A stretch of DNA of 64,000 nt, from NCBI RefSeq assembly GCF_051379705.1, contig NZ_CP179868.1:1488001-1552000 (forward strand), read 5' to 3'. The DNA is from Ekhidna sp051379705 (lineage in GTDB: Bacteria > Bacteroidota > Bacteroidia > Cytophagales > Cyclobacteriaceae). Of the stretch, positions 26,629 through 34,714 are shown in pieces (the stretch's first letter is position 1; each line of letters opens with the position of its first letter). The notes under the pieces were generated by a model. It was not told the origin of the DNA, searched no databases, and saw only the letters and a program-made list of their open reading frames with translations. Both the position numbers and the translations under genes were made by a program.

Positions 26629-29600
26629 ATGAGGAATTTTCGCATCGAGGCAATCATATGTTGCTTGCTTCTGATATTGCCGTGTTTAACCGCTCTCTCT
26701 CAAGAATTACTGAACACCGCCAACAGCTCGGGATTTACAATTTCCGGCGTTGTTAAAGATGCGAATACCGGAGCTCCTCTACCCTATTGCAATGTCTATT
26801 TTTCAGGATCATTGAAAGGAGTATATACCAATGAAGATGGGAGTTTCACATTGAAAGATGTGGAGGCCGGCCAATACGAACTTGTGATCTCTTTCGTAGG
26901 CTACACAACTCAAACCAAAACCCTCCAAATTGATGACAACCTAGAAAACCTGTCAATCCGGCTGGTAGAAAACAAAAAGAAGTTAGAAGATCTGGAAGTT
27001 GTCATAAAAAGAGACAGAGAATGGGAGAATCAACTTAAACGATTTGAACGAGATCTCCTTGGCGAAATTCCAATGTCCAGGTATTGTGAGATAAGCAATC
27101 CCTGGGTCGTGACATTTACAGGAGATAAAAATCAGTTTATCGCGACAGCCGAAGAACCATTGGAAATAGTGAATAAAGCTCTTGGTTTCCACATGGTAAT
27201 GAACCTCGACAAATTTATCCGCAATGGAGACATATTTGACTACAAGGGATATTTTCATTTTGAAATTCTTAAGCCCGCAAATGAAAAGCAGGAAAGCAAA
27301 TGGATACAAAATAGAAAAGATGCCTACCTCGGATCAGTTGCTCACTTTCTCAGGAGTCTTGTTGAAAGTAACACAGTGGATGCAGGCTTCAGTGTGAGGA
27401 GCGTTGGCAGAGAAAATCAAGCGGAAAACATTTATAAAAAATCTCAGGTATCATTAAAAGAACTAGTAAATATCTCCAGAAAAGGAGACCTGTGGCGGCT
27501 TGAGCTGAAAGAGCCTATTTTATTGGAGTATCAATATGAGTATACGCATGGAGCGCCACAACTGTCGCTTCTCACAAAAACCCCAAATGAGGAAATTCTA
27601 TTCAATTCATATGGCATTCTAAACGATCCCTCCAAGCTAAAAATCGGTGGCTATTTAGCTGAAGAAGGAGTCACCACACTCTTGCCCAAAGAATACCTCA
27701 TTGATGGAGAAATGCTGATCAAGAAGAAAGCTGATCAAGCCTTACGTGCCAGCTTTATCAACTCATTTACAAGTTATTCGGATAAAGAGCCGCTCAAGAC
27801 TTTTCTAAGAACGGACAAAGAGACTTACTACTCGGGCGAAACAATTTGGATGAGAGGATATCTTGTGAATGCCATAAATAATAAGCCTGTCTATGACCAA
27901 GACGTCATCCATGTTGAATTACTAGACTCGAATAAAAACATCCTAAAAAAACATCGGCTAAAATCCATTAATAGTGGAGCCAATGGTAGCTTCATCCTTT
28001 CTGATTCAATTAGTACCGGAGACTATTTCCTGAAAGCGTACACGAATTCTTTAGACCAGGTTTTCGTACGAAAAATCCAAATATTCTCCTTTGAAGACGA
28101 AAACCTCTCTGCTGATTCCAAAGCAAAAAAGGAAGATACTACCCTGCTTTTCTTTCCGGAAAGTGGTGAGCTAATTGACGGGATAAAAACACAAGTAGCT
28201 TTTCAATCCAATGCGAATAATATTACCGGGACTATTTTTTCCGAAAAGGATAAAAAGATCACTTCTTTTTCTTCTACTGTTTCCGGCATGGGAACCTTCA
28301 TCATAAAAGCTGATTCCAAACAAAAATATTATGCGCTCATTGATGGTGTAGACAATAAGTTTTGGCTACCGGATGCGATCGATGAAGGGGTTTCCATCAG
28401 GCTAGAAAATGAAGCCCAGATCAAGTTTGAAGTTACTGTTTCGGAGATATATGGTGATACTGATTTATACATCCTCATTCATAATTCCGGTCGCTTATTT
28501 TTCTTTGAAAATCTAAATACAACCAGAGATCAGGAATACACTTTTGATAAAGAACAATTAAGTACGGGAATCAACCATATCACCATCTTTGATAGCAAAA
28601 AAAGGCCATTAGCTGAGCGGCTTTTTTACATTCCAAGTGAGGACAATGCTGATTCTTTAATTGCTATTGAAACAGAAAAAACAGTCTATAGCAAAAGAGA
28701 AAAGGTTAATCTGGCATTATCCTTAGGCTATAAATATCCTGATTCCGTTTATACCGATCTCTCTATTTCGGTGCTGGATCTTGATCAGTCTGACCATTCC
28801 GTTGACATAGCTAGCTACTTTAAAATATTTGCCGATACCGACATCCCCATACCAACCAGTAAGGCCCCAATTTTCTTAAAAAACTTCAGAACAGCACCTG
28901 ATCTCTTTATGCAGATATACGGATGGCGCAGATTCGATTGGAATGAATTTTTTTATCCCAAGCCTCTTGAAAACTTAACCGATGATGTGTCAATTTCCGG
29001 ATCAGTTACAACCAAAAATGGCTCCCCGTTTGACAACACCGATCTGATCCTTTTAAATAAGGATAATGGTGAATTGTACAATTCCAAAACCGATGCTTTT
29101 GGCAATTTTCAATTTGCCAAACTCGGAATTACCGATACAACCAACCTCATCCTGAAGGCGATGGATGCCGGAGGAAAAATTGCAAATCCAATCTTCAAAA
29201 TTGATAGCAGCTACCAAGAAAGTAAAGCGCTCCCTTTTGTAAGAGACGAGCTCGCAACCAACCAAAAAAGTGTGACACCTGAGACGCTACAAATCGCTTT
29301 TGAAAGAAATCAAGTAACAGATCTCGGTAAATATACCTTGCTCAATGAAGTAGTCGTATCTGTACAGAGAGAAGAGAAAATTGATCCCAGAAAATCCGCT
29401 TTGGGAAAAGGGAATTACTCACTAAAAACAAGTGAAATAGGTGGTAGAGAAACGTTTGGACACGTTTATGATATCGTGCGGGGCAGAGTTCCCAGTCTCA
29501 CCTTCGTAAGAGCGAGTAGAGGAATGGATCCAAACGCTGTGTATGTGATTCTTCGAGGATATACCAATCCTGGAGCCTCTTATGAATCGCAAGCCGCTCT

Positions 29601-30051
29601 CATTCTTGTGGACAATGTGCCAATGACACCAGATGGCTTAGGCGCCGTAAATCCCGGTGATATTGAGTCTGTTGAAGTATATACGGGAGCAGCAGCATCG
29701 GTCTATGGAGCAAGAGGCCAAAATGGAGTGATTGCATACTTTACCAAAAGAGGTTCGCCCAATTACAGTACCAATAGTGATCCACTCACAACAAGCTTTA
29801 TCTATAAAAACGGCTATTATGCATACAAGGAATTTCGACATCCTGATTATTCCAGGCTCAGCCCAACCGATTCCTTCAAAGACCTCAGATCAACAGTCTA
29901 TTGGAATCCAAATGTCACTCTGGTGAATGCCAAAGAAAATCTCTCATTTTATACAACAGACAGACAAACTGAATTATTGATAGATGTGCAAGGTGTGAAT
30001 CAGTTTGGCGAGCTAATACACGAGACGAAAGTGATTGAAGTGAGGAATTAA
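26629..30051 (+). CDS. Carboxypeptidase-regulatory/MG2/TonB-plug domain outer-surface protein
   Basis: 1140 aa with a signal peptide (about 1-25). Residues about 37-115 are a CarboxypepD_reg domain (TISGVVKDANTGAPLPYCNVYFSGSLKGVYT). A region around 390-480 is an alpha-2-macroglobulin MG2-like domain (FLRTDKETYYSGETIWMRGYLVN). About residue 905 onward is a TonB-receptor plug domain (EVVVSVQREEKIDPRK ... VYVILRGYTN ... ILVDNVPMT ... DIESVEVYTGAAASVYGARGQNGVIAYFTKRG). No 22-strand barrel follows the plug, so it cannot be a classical transporter. This architecture recurs in Bacteroidota without known function. It stands alone with its own terminator upstream. Confidence 0.85.
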   Translation: MRNFRIEAIICCLLLILPCLTALSQELLNTANSSGFTISGVVKDANTGAPLPYCNVYFSGSLKGVYTNEDGSFTLKDVEAGQYELVISFVGYTTQTKTLQIDDNLENLSIRLVENKKKLEDLEVVIKRDREWENQLKRFERDLLGEIPMSRYCEISNPWVVTFTGDKNQFIATAEEPLEIVNKALGFHMVMNLDKFIRNGDIFDYKGYFHFEILKPANEKQESKWIQNRKDAYLGSVAHFLRSLVESNTVDAGFSVRSVGRENQAENIYKKSQVSLKELVNISRKGDLWRLELKEPILLEYQYEYTHGAPQLSLLTKTPNEEILFNSYGILNDPSKLKIGGYLAEEGVTTLLPKEYLIDGEMLIKKKADQALRASFINSFTSYSDKEPLKTFLRTDKETYYSGETIWMRGYLVNAINNKPVYDQDVIHVELLDSNKNILKKHRLKSINSGANGSFILSDSISTGDYFLKAYTNSLDQVFVRKIQIFSFEDENLSADSKAKKEDTTLLFFPESGELIDGIKTQVAFQSNANNITGTIFSEKDKKITSFSSTVSGMGTFIIKADSKQKYYALIDGVDNKFWLPDAIDEGVSIRLENEAQIKFEVTVSEIYGDTDLYILIHNSGRLFFFENLNTTRDQEYTFDKEQLSTGINHITIFDSKKRPLAERLFYIPSEDNADSLIAIETEKTVYSKREKVNLALSLGYKYPDSVYTDLSISVLDLDQSDHSVDIASYFKIFADTDIPIPTSKAPIFLKNFRTAPDLFMQIYGWRRFDWNEFFYPKPLENLTDDVSISGSVTTKNGSPFDNTDLILLNKDNGELYNSKTDAFGNFQFAKLGITDTTNLILKAMDAGGKIANPIFKIDSSYQESKALPFVRDELATNQKSVTPETLQIAFERNQVTDLGKYTLLNEVVVSVQREEKIDPRKSALGKGNYSLKTSEIGGRETFGHVYDIVRGRVPSLTFVRASRGMDPNAVYVILRGYTNPGASYESQAALILVDNVPMTPDGLGAVNPGDIESVEVYTGAAASVYGARGQNGVIAYFTKRGSPNYSTNSDPLTTSFIYKNGYYAYKEFRHPDYSRLSPTDSFKDLRSTVYWNPNVTLVNAKENLSFYTTDRQTELLIDVQGVNQFGELIHETKVIEVRN

Positions 30052-30052
30052 C

Positions 30053-30343
30053 TCAATTAGCATCCGGTAAGAGCGAATAAGCCATTGGTTTTCCACCAAA
30101 AAGCACCTTTGTTTTCGCCCACGTATCTGTGAATAATTCAGAATGGCGATACGCTTCCAGGTCATCTTCACCTTCCCATTTGCTGAAGGTATAATAGACA
30201 TGATTCAGCTTAGCATCTTTGCAGAGTTCCAAATGAGCACAGCCGGGAAACGTTGCAATTTTCTCTTTTACAGTTTCAAAAAGTGCCAAAAAATCAGTCA
30301 CTTTCTCCGGATCAAAATCCATTCGCACAATACGTATCAGCAT
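30053..30343 (-). CDS. Antibiotic biosynthesis monooxygenase (ABM) domain protein
   Basis: The 96-aa single ABM ferredoxin-like domain reads LIRIVRMDFDPEKVTDFLALFETVKEKIATFPGCAHLELCKD, then YYTFSKWEGEDDLEAYRHSELF, matching the YgiN/quinol monooxygenase group. These dimeric proteins act on quinols or have unknown substrates. It lies 2 nt downstream of the SAM hydroxide adenosyltransferase gene on the same strand, and its stop lies 1 nt from the stop of the convergent 1140-aa gene with no terminator between. Confidence 0.85.
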   Translation of the reverse strand: MLIRIVRMDFDPEKVTDFLALFETVKEKIATFPGCAHLELCKDAKLNHVYYTFSKWEGEDDLEAYRHSELFTDTWAKTKVLFGGKPMAYSLLPDAN

Positions 30344-30345
30344 AG

Positions 30346-31122
30346 TTATTCAGTTGTAAATTCAATGAGCACCGGAGAATCAACAGACAAACCCAGCAGC
30401 TCGGAAGCATTTCCCTTATTTATTCCAATTTGTAATTGATCAGAAGAATTAAACAAAACATAGCAATCGCCGGACTCCACATCACTGAAATACGTGTTTA
30501 ATTGAGGAAACACCTCCCTTCCAAAACGCACCAGATATTTCACACTTGTGCCATTAATCTCCAGGATTTTTTCAAACTCAGATTTTTTAATATTCGTAAT
30601 CAGATTCCCGTATCGATCCACAGTAACCACATGGCCTGCAATCTCCCGTTTGGTCACTTTGAGTTGACGCGCATAGAGCTCAGTCATTTCTCCAATCAAA
30701 GTCCCCACGTCCTTCAGGCTTTTTCCATTCGCGAGCTGCAAGGCAGTTTTGGCCAATACATCTTTTGCGGGAAAGGTGGATAGGCCGTTCTCCAAAACGA
30801 CAATTTGATCCGGTTTCTTCTCAGAAACCAGGCTGAAAATTCCAGAATCAAAACCAACAAATAGATGTCCATCCAGCTCAATGGCCAGCGCTTTGGACTT
30901 CTCACGCATCGCATCCACAGCCACGATGTGAACCGTTTTTGCAGGAAAATCCTTGTATACATTGCGAAGAACATTGGCAGCATGCGAAATGTCGAATGGT
31001 CGAATGTCGTGCGTGATGTCGGTAATTGGCTGGGCTGGTAACTCGGATACAATAGCAGCCTTCACAGCAGCCACGTAGTGGTCTACTGTCCCGAAATCAG
31101 ACATGAAGGTGATTAACGCCAT
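30346..31122 (-). CDS. SAM hydroxide adenosyltransferase (DUF62 / chlorinase-like family)
   Basis: 258 aa. The N-terminus ITFMSDFGTVDHYVAAVKAAI is the family signature (DFG-x-D binding the ribose of SAM). It is followed by DITHDIRPFDISHAANVLRNVYKDFP with the His typical of the hydroxide-type enzymes, and a C-terminal beta domain with VVTVDRYGNLITNI. These enzymes hydrolyse S-adenosylmethionine to adenosine and methionine; fluorinases and chlorinases are relatives, but a halogenase cannot be claimed here. It starts 162 nt from the divergent phoH gene and forms a unit with the ABM gene. Confidence 0.9.
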   Translation of the reverse strand: MALITFMSDFGTVDHYVAAVKAAIVSELPAQPITDITHDIRPFDISHAANVLRNVYKDFPAKTVHIVAVDAMREKSKALAIELDGHLFVGFDSGIFSLVSEKKPDQIVVLENGLSTFPAKDVLAKTALQLANGKSLKDVGTLIGEMTELYARQLKVTKREIAGHVVTVDRYGNLITNIKKSEFEKILEINGTSVKYLVRFGREVFPQLNTYFSDVESGDCYVLFNSSDQLQIGINKGNASELLGLSVDSPVLIEFTTE

Positions 31123-31168
31123 TTGGGGGATTTCAGCTTACATTTGTTCTTACAAAGCTATATATTTT

Positions 31169-31204
31169 ACTCACACAGTGAGTTGATAAACGTCGCGGTT
31201 TATC
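31169..31204. other. Two adjacent inverted repeats between divergent SAM-hydrolase and phoH genes
   Basis: ACTCAC/GTGAGT with a 3-nt loop (31169-31183) and GATAAAC/GTTTATC with a 6-nt loop (31185-31204) lie back to back in a 162-bp divergent gap. An A-run follows on the plus strand. They may be operators or transcript hairpins of either gene. Confidence 0.35.
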
Positions 31205-31284
31205 GCAAAAAAACAGAATGAAATTGGAAAAGAATATTGCAATCAATAAGTAATTTACGCTTGAAGCATTAACCAAAATATCTA

Positions 31285-32247
31285 TTGCTGGAAAAAATAA
31301 TTACACTTGAAAATGTTTCCCTGGTTGACTTCCTTGGAATCGAAAATCAGAACATCAAAACGATCGCTACAGCCTTTCCTGATAGCCAGATCGTCAGTCG
31401 TGGAAATGAAATCCGCATCAAGGGTTCTGCTCCTCAGATCCTGAAGATCAATGAAATTCTGAACTCCCTGCTCACGCATTATCATGAATATGGTAAAGTG
31501 ACTGCCGAAAACGTCAAGGACTTTGTGGACAATGAGGAAAACACCATTGAAGCTGGTCCACAGGCAAGCGCATTGGTGCATGGCACGCGTGGCACGCGCA
31601 TCGTTCCAAAAACTGTCAATCAAAAGAAACTTGTAGCAGCGGTAGAAAAAAATGATCTGGTATTCGCGATCGGACCCGCCGGAACCGGAAAAACTTACAT
31701 CTCCGTAGCACTTGCAGTGCGGGCGCTCAAAAACAAGGATGTAAAAAAGATCATCATTACCCGACCGGCCGTAGAAGCAGGAGAAAATCTTGGCTTCCTT
31801 CCCGGTGACCTGAAAGAAAAAATAGATCCGTATCTGCGCCCGATCTACGACGCACTCAGCGACATGATCCCGGCAGAAAAGCTGCGCTACTACAAGGAAA
31901 ATGGCATAGTAGAAATAGCACCACTTGCCTACATGCGTGGACGCACACTCAACGATGCCTATGTCCTGCTGGACGAAGCGCAGAATACCACACCCATGCA
32001 GATCAAAATGTTTTTGACACGGATGGGACCGCAATCCAAAGTGATAATCACAGGTGATATATCGCAGATTGATCTGCCGAAAAAGCAAACCTCCGGCCTG
32101 ATCGAGACCATGCGCGTACTCAAGGAAGTGAAAGGCATTGGGTTTGTAAACCTGGACGAACGAGACGTGGTGCGCCACAAACTCGTGAAAGCAATCATAA
32201 AAGCATACAATAAATATGACCTTCAAAGTACTAAAGGCGACCAATGA
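31285..32247 (+). CDS. phoH: PhoH family ATPase
   Basis: The 320-aa protein has an N-terminal KH-like part (about 1-110), then the PhoH ATPase: Walker A GPAGTGKTYISVALAV, ITRPAVEAGENLGFLPGDLKEKIDPYLRPIYDAL, Walker B YVLLDEAQNTTPMQ, and sensor IITGDISQIDLP. These features mark the PhoH/YbeZ group, which works with the YbeY RNase in ribosome and RNA metabolism. The start is TTG at 31285: an in-frame TAA lies at 31270-31272, no ATG exists before the conserved LEKIITLENVSLVDFLGIENQNI, so the first conserved residues begin exactly there. The end overlaps the GNAT gene by 32 nt. Confidence 0.9.
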   Translation: MLEKIITLENVSLVDFLGIENQNIKTIATAFPDSQIVSRGNEIRIKGSAPQILKINEILNSLLTHYHEYGKVTAENVKDFVDNEENTIEAGPQASALVHGTRGTRIVPKTVNQKKLVAAVEKNDLVFAIGPAGTGKTYISVALAVRALKNKDVKKIIITRPAVEAGENLGFLPGDLKEKIDPYLRPIYDALSDMIPAEKLRYYKENGIVEIAPLAYMRGRTLNDAYVLLDEAQNTTPMQIKMFLTRMGPQSKVIITGDISQIDLPKKQTSGLIETMRVLKEVKGIGFVNLDERDVVRHKLVKAIIKAYNKYDLQSTKGDQ

Positions 32248-32653
32248 AGAGCTGCTAAAGAAAGCCTTCCAGATTCGTGAAGAAGTATTTGTGGTGGAGC
32301 AGGAAGTAGCTGCTGAAGAAGAATTTGATGAGTTTGAAGACGAGTCACACCACTTTGTGGCGTTGGATGAAAACGATGAGCCCGTAGGCTCTGCACGCTG
32401 GCGACATACAGACAAAGGCATCAAGCTGGAGCGCTTCACGGCCAAGAAAACCATGCGTGGCAAAGGCTTAGGCACCGCGATTGTACAAGCTGTAATGGAC
32501 GACCTGGCCAAAGCAACCAAGCCCGGCACCTATCTCTACATGCATGCCCAGCTACCCGCCGTTCCCCTCTATTTGAAATTTGGATTTGAGACCAAAGGCG
32601 ACCAGTTCGACGAGTGCGGGATCATGCACTATTTGATGTGGAGAGTGTTGTAG
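32216..32653 (+). CDS. GNAT family N-acetyltransferase (ElaA-like)
   Basis: The 145-aa GNAT fold starts VLKATNEELLKKAFQIREEVFVVEQEVAAEEEFDEFED, as in ElaA/YjdJ-type proteins, followed by the acetyl-CoA loop RFTAKKTMRGKGLGTAIVQ (R/Q-x-x-G-x-G/A) and HAQLPAVPLYLKFGFETKG. Substrate unknown. It overlaps phoH by 32 nt in another frame, so its translation is likely coupled. The intergenic repeat region begins about 80 nt after its stop. Confidence 0.88.
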   Translation: MTFKVLKATNEELLKKAFQIREEVFVVEQEVAAEEEFDEFEDESHHFVALDENDEPVGSARWRHTDKGIKLERFTAKKTMRGKGLGTAIVQAVMDDLAKATKPGTYLYMHAQLPAVPLYLKFGFETKGDQFDECGIMHYLMWRVL

Positions 32654-32733
32654 GCAGGTATCTTGAGATCCTCAAATTCCACTGAGTTTCCTCATTAGTA
32701 GGACAAGCAATAAGAAAAGAGGGTGAGTAAAAT

Positions 32734-33143
32734 GATTTTTGAATCATGTATTCCTTCAGATTGAGTGGTAAAAACCAAAATTTCTGGCGTCATTCCGGTT
32801 TTCGAAGAATGAGAAATACCGGAATCTTAGTCATTGCATGAGGTTGAGATTCCTGAATCCTTCCTTCGTCAGTCTCAGGAATGACGGTTCAAAATTTTGT
32901 TTTAGGGTCTACTAAAGCCCTAAGAGTAATAAAGATCCCGGATCAAAGTCCGGCATGACACACGAAGAAAGATTTTTGAATCATGTATCTGCTTCAGATT
33001 GAATGGTAAAAACTAAAATTTCTGGCGTCATTCCGGTTTTCGAAGAATGAGAAATACCGGAATCTTAGTCATTGCATGGGGTTGAGATTCCTGAATCCTT
33101 CCTTCGTCAGTCTCAGGAATGACGGTTCAAAATTATCGTTCAC
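32734..33143 (+). repeat. Long direct repeat, copy A (two 99-bp palindromic elements)
   Basis: This copy matches 34748-35157 over about 410 bp, with 391 bp (32734-33124) identical by eye and three mismatches after. Inside are two units about 237 bp apart, each with a 99-bp element (32788-32886 and 33026-33124) bounded by CGTCATTCC and GGAATGACG and holding inner stems TTCCGGT/ACCGGAA and ATTCCTGA/TCAGGAAT. The two units differ by only a few bases. A linker between them has TTAGGG/CCCTAA and a CCGGATC..GTCCGG stem. This looks like a REP/BIME or small MITE-type intergenic repeat. No gene is supported in 32654-33150. Confidence 0.85.
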
Positions 33144-33150
33144 GCTCATT

Positions 33151-33360
33151 TTAGTGACCCTCAACCCTCTCCAACAACCCAAACAAAAACCCCATATCCT
33201 CTGTAAACCTCCCGAAATCTGACGGAAGCTCCTCATACTCATGGATGAGGTAGTAGAAGAATATTTCACGTAAGTTTTTTCGAAACGCGTGCACATCTAC
33301 CAAATCCAGGAAATCATCAAATGCCTGAATCATCTCAGGTGTGAGGTTCTTGTAGTTCAT
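33151..33360 (-). CDS. Small hypothetical protein divergent from an XRE regulator
   Basis: The 69-aa acidic, aromatic-rich protein (LTPEMIQAFDDFLDLVDVHAFRKNLREIFFYYLIHEYEELP) is probably all helical. It has no signal peptide and no recognised motif. It has an ATG start, ends 7 nt from the repeat, and is divergent from an XRE regulator with 73 bp between. Size and pairing are those of small phage- or plasmid-like regulatory or toxin-antitoxin accessory proteins, but nothing in the sequence proves such a role. The short length leaves some doubt that it is expressed. Confidence 0.55.
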   Translation of the reverse strand: MNYKNLTPEMIQAFDDFLDLVDVHAFRKNLREIFFYYLIHEYEELPSDFGRFTEDMGFLFGLLERVEGH

Positions 33361-33415
33361 TTTACTAAACTAGAAATTACACTCGATATATAGAGTACTT
33401 TTAATAGGGTATCGG

Positions 33416-33432
33416 GTAGACCTTTGGTCTAC
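33416..33432. promoter_or_regulatory. Perfect 7-bp inverted repeat touching the XRE start codon
   Basis: Arms GTAGACC and GGTCTAC with a TTT spacer end 1 nt before the ATG of the XRE gene, over the ribosome-binding region. It is a likely operator for autoregulation by the XRE protein or a translation-blocking hairpin. Confidence 0.5.
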
Positions 33433-33433
33433 A

Positions 33434-33685
33434 ATGGGCACAGAAAATTCACCTAACAATATCGAAAGCCTTCAAAAGCAAATTGGTATTAAGATTCGAT
33501 CCATAAGAGAGAGCAAAGGCATCAAGAACTACGAAAAGTTTGCCATTCAAATTGGATTTAGTCGCTCGTATTATTGGAACATTGAAAAGGGGGAAGCGAA
33601 TCTGACAATAAAATCACTCCTGAAAATCTTAAACGCACTAGGCGTCACTATCGAAGACTTCTTTAAAGAGCTAAAGAACTCATAA
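33434..33685 (+). CDS. XRE/Cro-type helix-turn-helix regulator
   Basis: The 83-aa one-domain HTH_3 protein reads LQKQIGIKIRSIRESKGIKNYEKFAIQIGFSRSYYWNIEKGEANLTIKSLLKILNALGVTIEDFFKELK. Helices 2-3 (YEKFAIQIGFSRSYYWNIEKG) are the turn and recognition helix. It resembles small regulators found in accessory islands. It lies between the two long direct repeats, divergent from the 69-aa ORF, and its own start is overlapped by a palindrome, which suggests autoregulation. Confidence 0.88.
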   Translation: MGTENSPNNIESLQKQIGIKIRSIRESKGIKNYEKFAIQIGFSRSYYWNIEKGEANLTIKSLLKILNALGVTIEDFFKELKNS

Positions 33686-33900
33686 GCGTCATAAATCGCT
33701 GCTTATACGCTGCGAACGTCTCATCATACGTCAAAGCCTTCTCCTTGTATGTCAAAAAGTTCTCGTCAGGCGCAGTAGTATCTTATTGAGTATCAAAGTC
33801 ATCTAATCATCTGTCAATGTCCTCAAATTAAGCGTCAAAGAATGCTTGTTGTATGTCAAGGCTTGATCATTACCTGTCAAGGTCATCTCATCACTTGTCC
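33686..33900 (-). repeat. Degenerate 21-bp tandem array (decayed heptapeptide repeat on the minus strand)
   Basis: GTCA-type cores recur with a 21-bp period: 33688, 33730, 33751, then after a phase break 33792, 33813, 33834, 33855, 33876 and 33897. On the minus strand each unit reads TTGACA/G plus about 15 variable bases and translates as heptapeptides such as LTYNKHS, LTLNLRT, LTYKEKA, LTYDETF. Stop codons and a 7-bp-type shift (33751 to 33765) break the frame, so no intact protein is made. It may be a dead coding repeat or a DNA/RNA repeat in its own right. The remaining 33901-33996 shows only short inverted repeats. Confidence 0.65.
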
Positions 33901-33996
33901 AGCTAATCGCACCAGTATACCTAAAGTGCACCTTGTGCTATACCGTACCATCAATTACGACTCATAGCTTCGCAATTCATCAAAAAAATAAGAACT

Positions 33997-34641
33997 ATGA
34001 CACAACAACAGATCAATCGAAGCAACATGTTTGACGCCACACAAGCATATATGGATGGAACCACAACTATCTGGGGGCCCATTCCTATTATTAACATGCT
34101 TAAGAATCAATTTGACGATTTACTGCTACAAATCACCGAAAACCAGGAAGCACAACAGGCTGCGAAGGTCTTTGTGGGCCACAACAAACAAATGCAGAAG
34201 AAACTGATCGCTGAGAAGGCCGATATCCTGAATGATACCCTGGAGGCCTATGCAGCTATAAATGCCAATGCTGAGTTGGAAAGTAAAGCAGCCAAAAGCT
34301 TTCGGGAATTACTCCGATTACGTAACGAAGACTTCATCATCACAATCAATGAAACAATCGAGCTTCTCACGGATAAGCTAGAAGACTTGGTAGATTATGG
34401 AATGACCATTGACCAGATCACTGACCTGAAATCCAGCATGGACAACTTTCTTGCTCTGCATGGCAAACCGAGGCAATACCGCATTGCCTCTTCAGTTGCT
34501 ACCGGAACTTTAGAAGAAGTCTTTTCCCAGACCAGCGAACTATTGGACTTGAAAATGGACAACCTGATGAAGCGGTTCAAAAGGTCAAATCCATCTTTTT
34601 ATCAGGGATATTTGGCAGCTAGGGTCGTGGTTGATAATTGA
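33997..34641 (+). CDS. Helical cytosolic protein of unknown function between long direct repeats
   Basis: The 214-aa protein has no signal peptide or membrane segment and is almost fully helical: a four- to six-helix bundle with MLKNQFDDLLLQITENQEAQQAAKVF, KKLIAEKADILNDTLEAYAAINAN, ETIELLTDKLEDLVDYGM, and a C-terminal LDLKMDNLMKRFKRSNPSFYQGYLAARVVVDN. The last segment (NxLMxxF.xxxPxFYxxYxxAR) is a pattern I have seen in Bacteroidota hypothetical proteins. Composition resembles a haem- or metal-free scaffold; no catalytic motif is visible. It is the largest gene of the bracketed 1.6-kb segment and lies just after the 21-bp array. Confidence 0.8.
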   Translation: MTQQQINRSNMFDATQAYMDGTTTIWGPIPIINMLKNQFDDLLLQITENQEAQQAAKVFVGHNKQMQKKLIAEKADILNDTLEAYAAINANAELESKAAKSFRELLRLRNEDFIITINETIELLTDKLEDLVDYGMTIDQITDLKSSMDNFLALHGKPRQYRIASSVATGTLEEVFSQTSELLDLKMDNLMKRFKRSNPSFYQGYLAARVVVDN

Positions 34642-34714
34642 TTGGACTTCTCATGCAATTGTTAGATATTCTGTCAAGACTTAATCCTAAAGTCAGAGTG
34701 TAGTAACTGAAGAT

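Noticed and set aside
26629..30051. Full TonB-dependent receptor
   Set aside because: The plug domain is close to the C-terminus and no barrel strands follow.
30346..31122. Fluorinase/chlorinase
   Set aside because: The sequence fits the hydroxide adenosyltransferase group; no halogenase-specific insertion was recognised.
31282..32529. 415-residue open frame on the minus strand across phoH and GNAT
   Set aside because: It is antisense to two clear genes with family motifs; its translation is Ser/Cys/Phe-rich low-information sequence without any domain.
33069..33296. 75-residue minus-strand frame reaching into copy A of the long repeat
   Set aside because: It runs from the repeat through the 69-aa ORF region in another frame; the 69-aa ORF has a proper ATG and better composition.
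33686..33900. CRISPR array
   Set aside because: The period is 21 bp with no separate spacer and degenerate units; no cas genes in the window.
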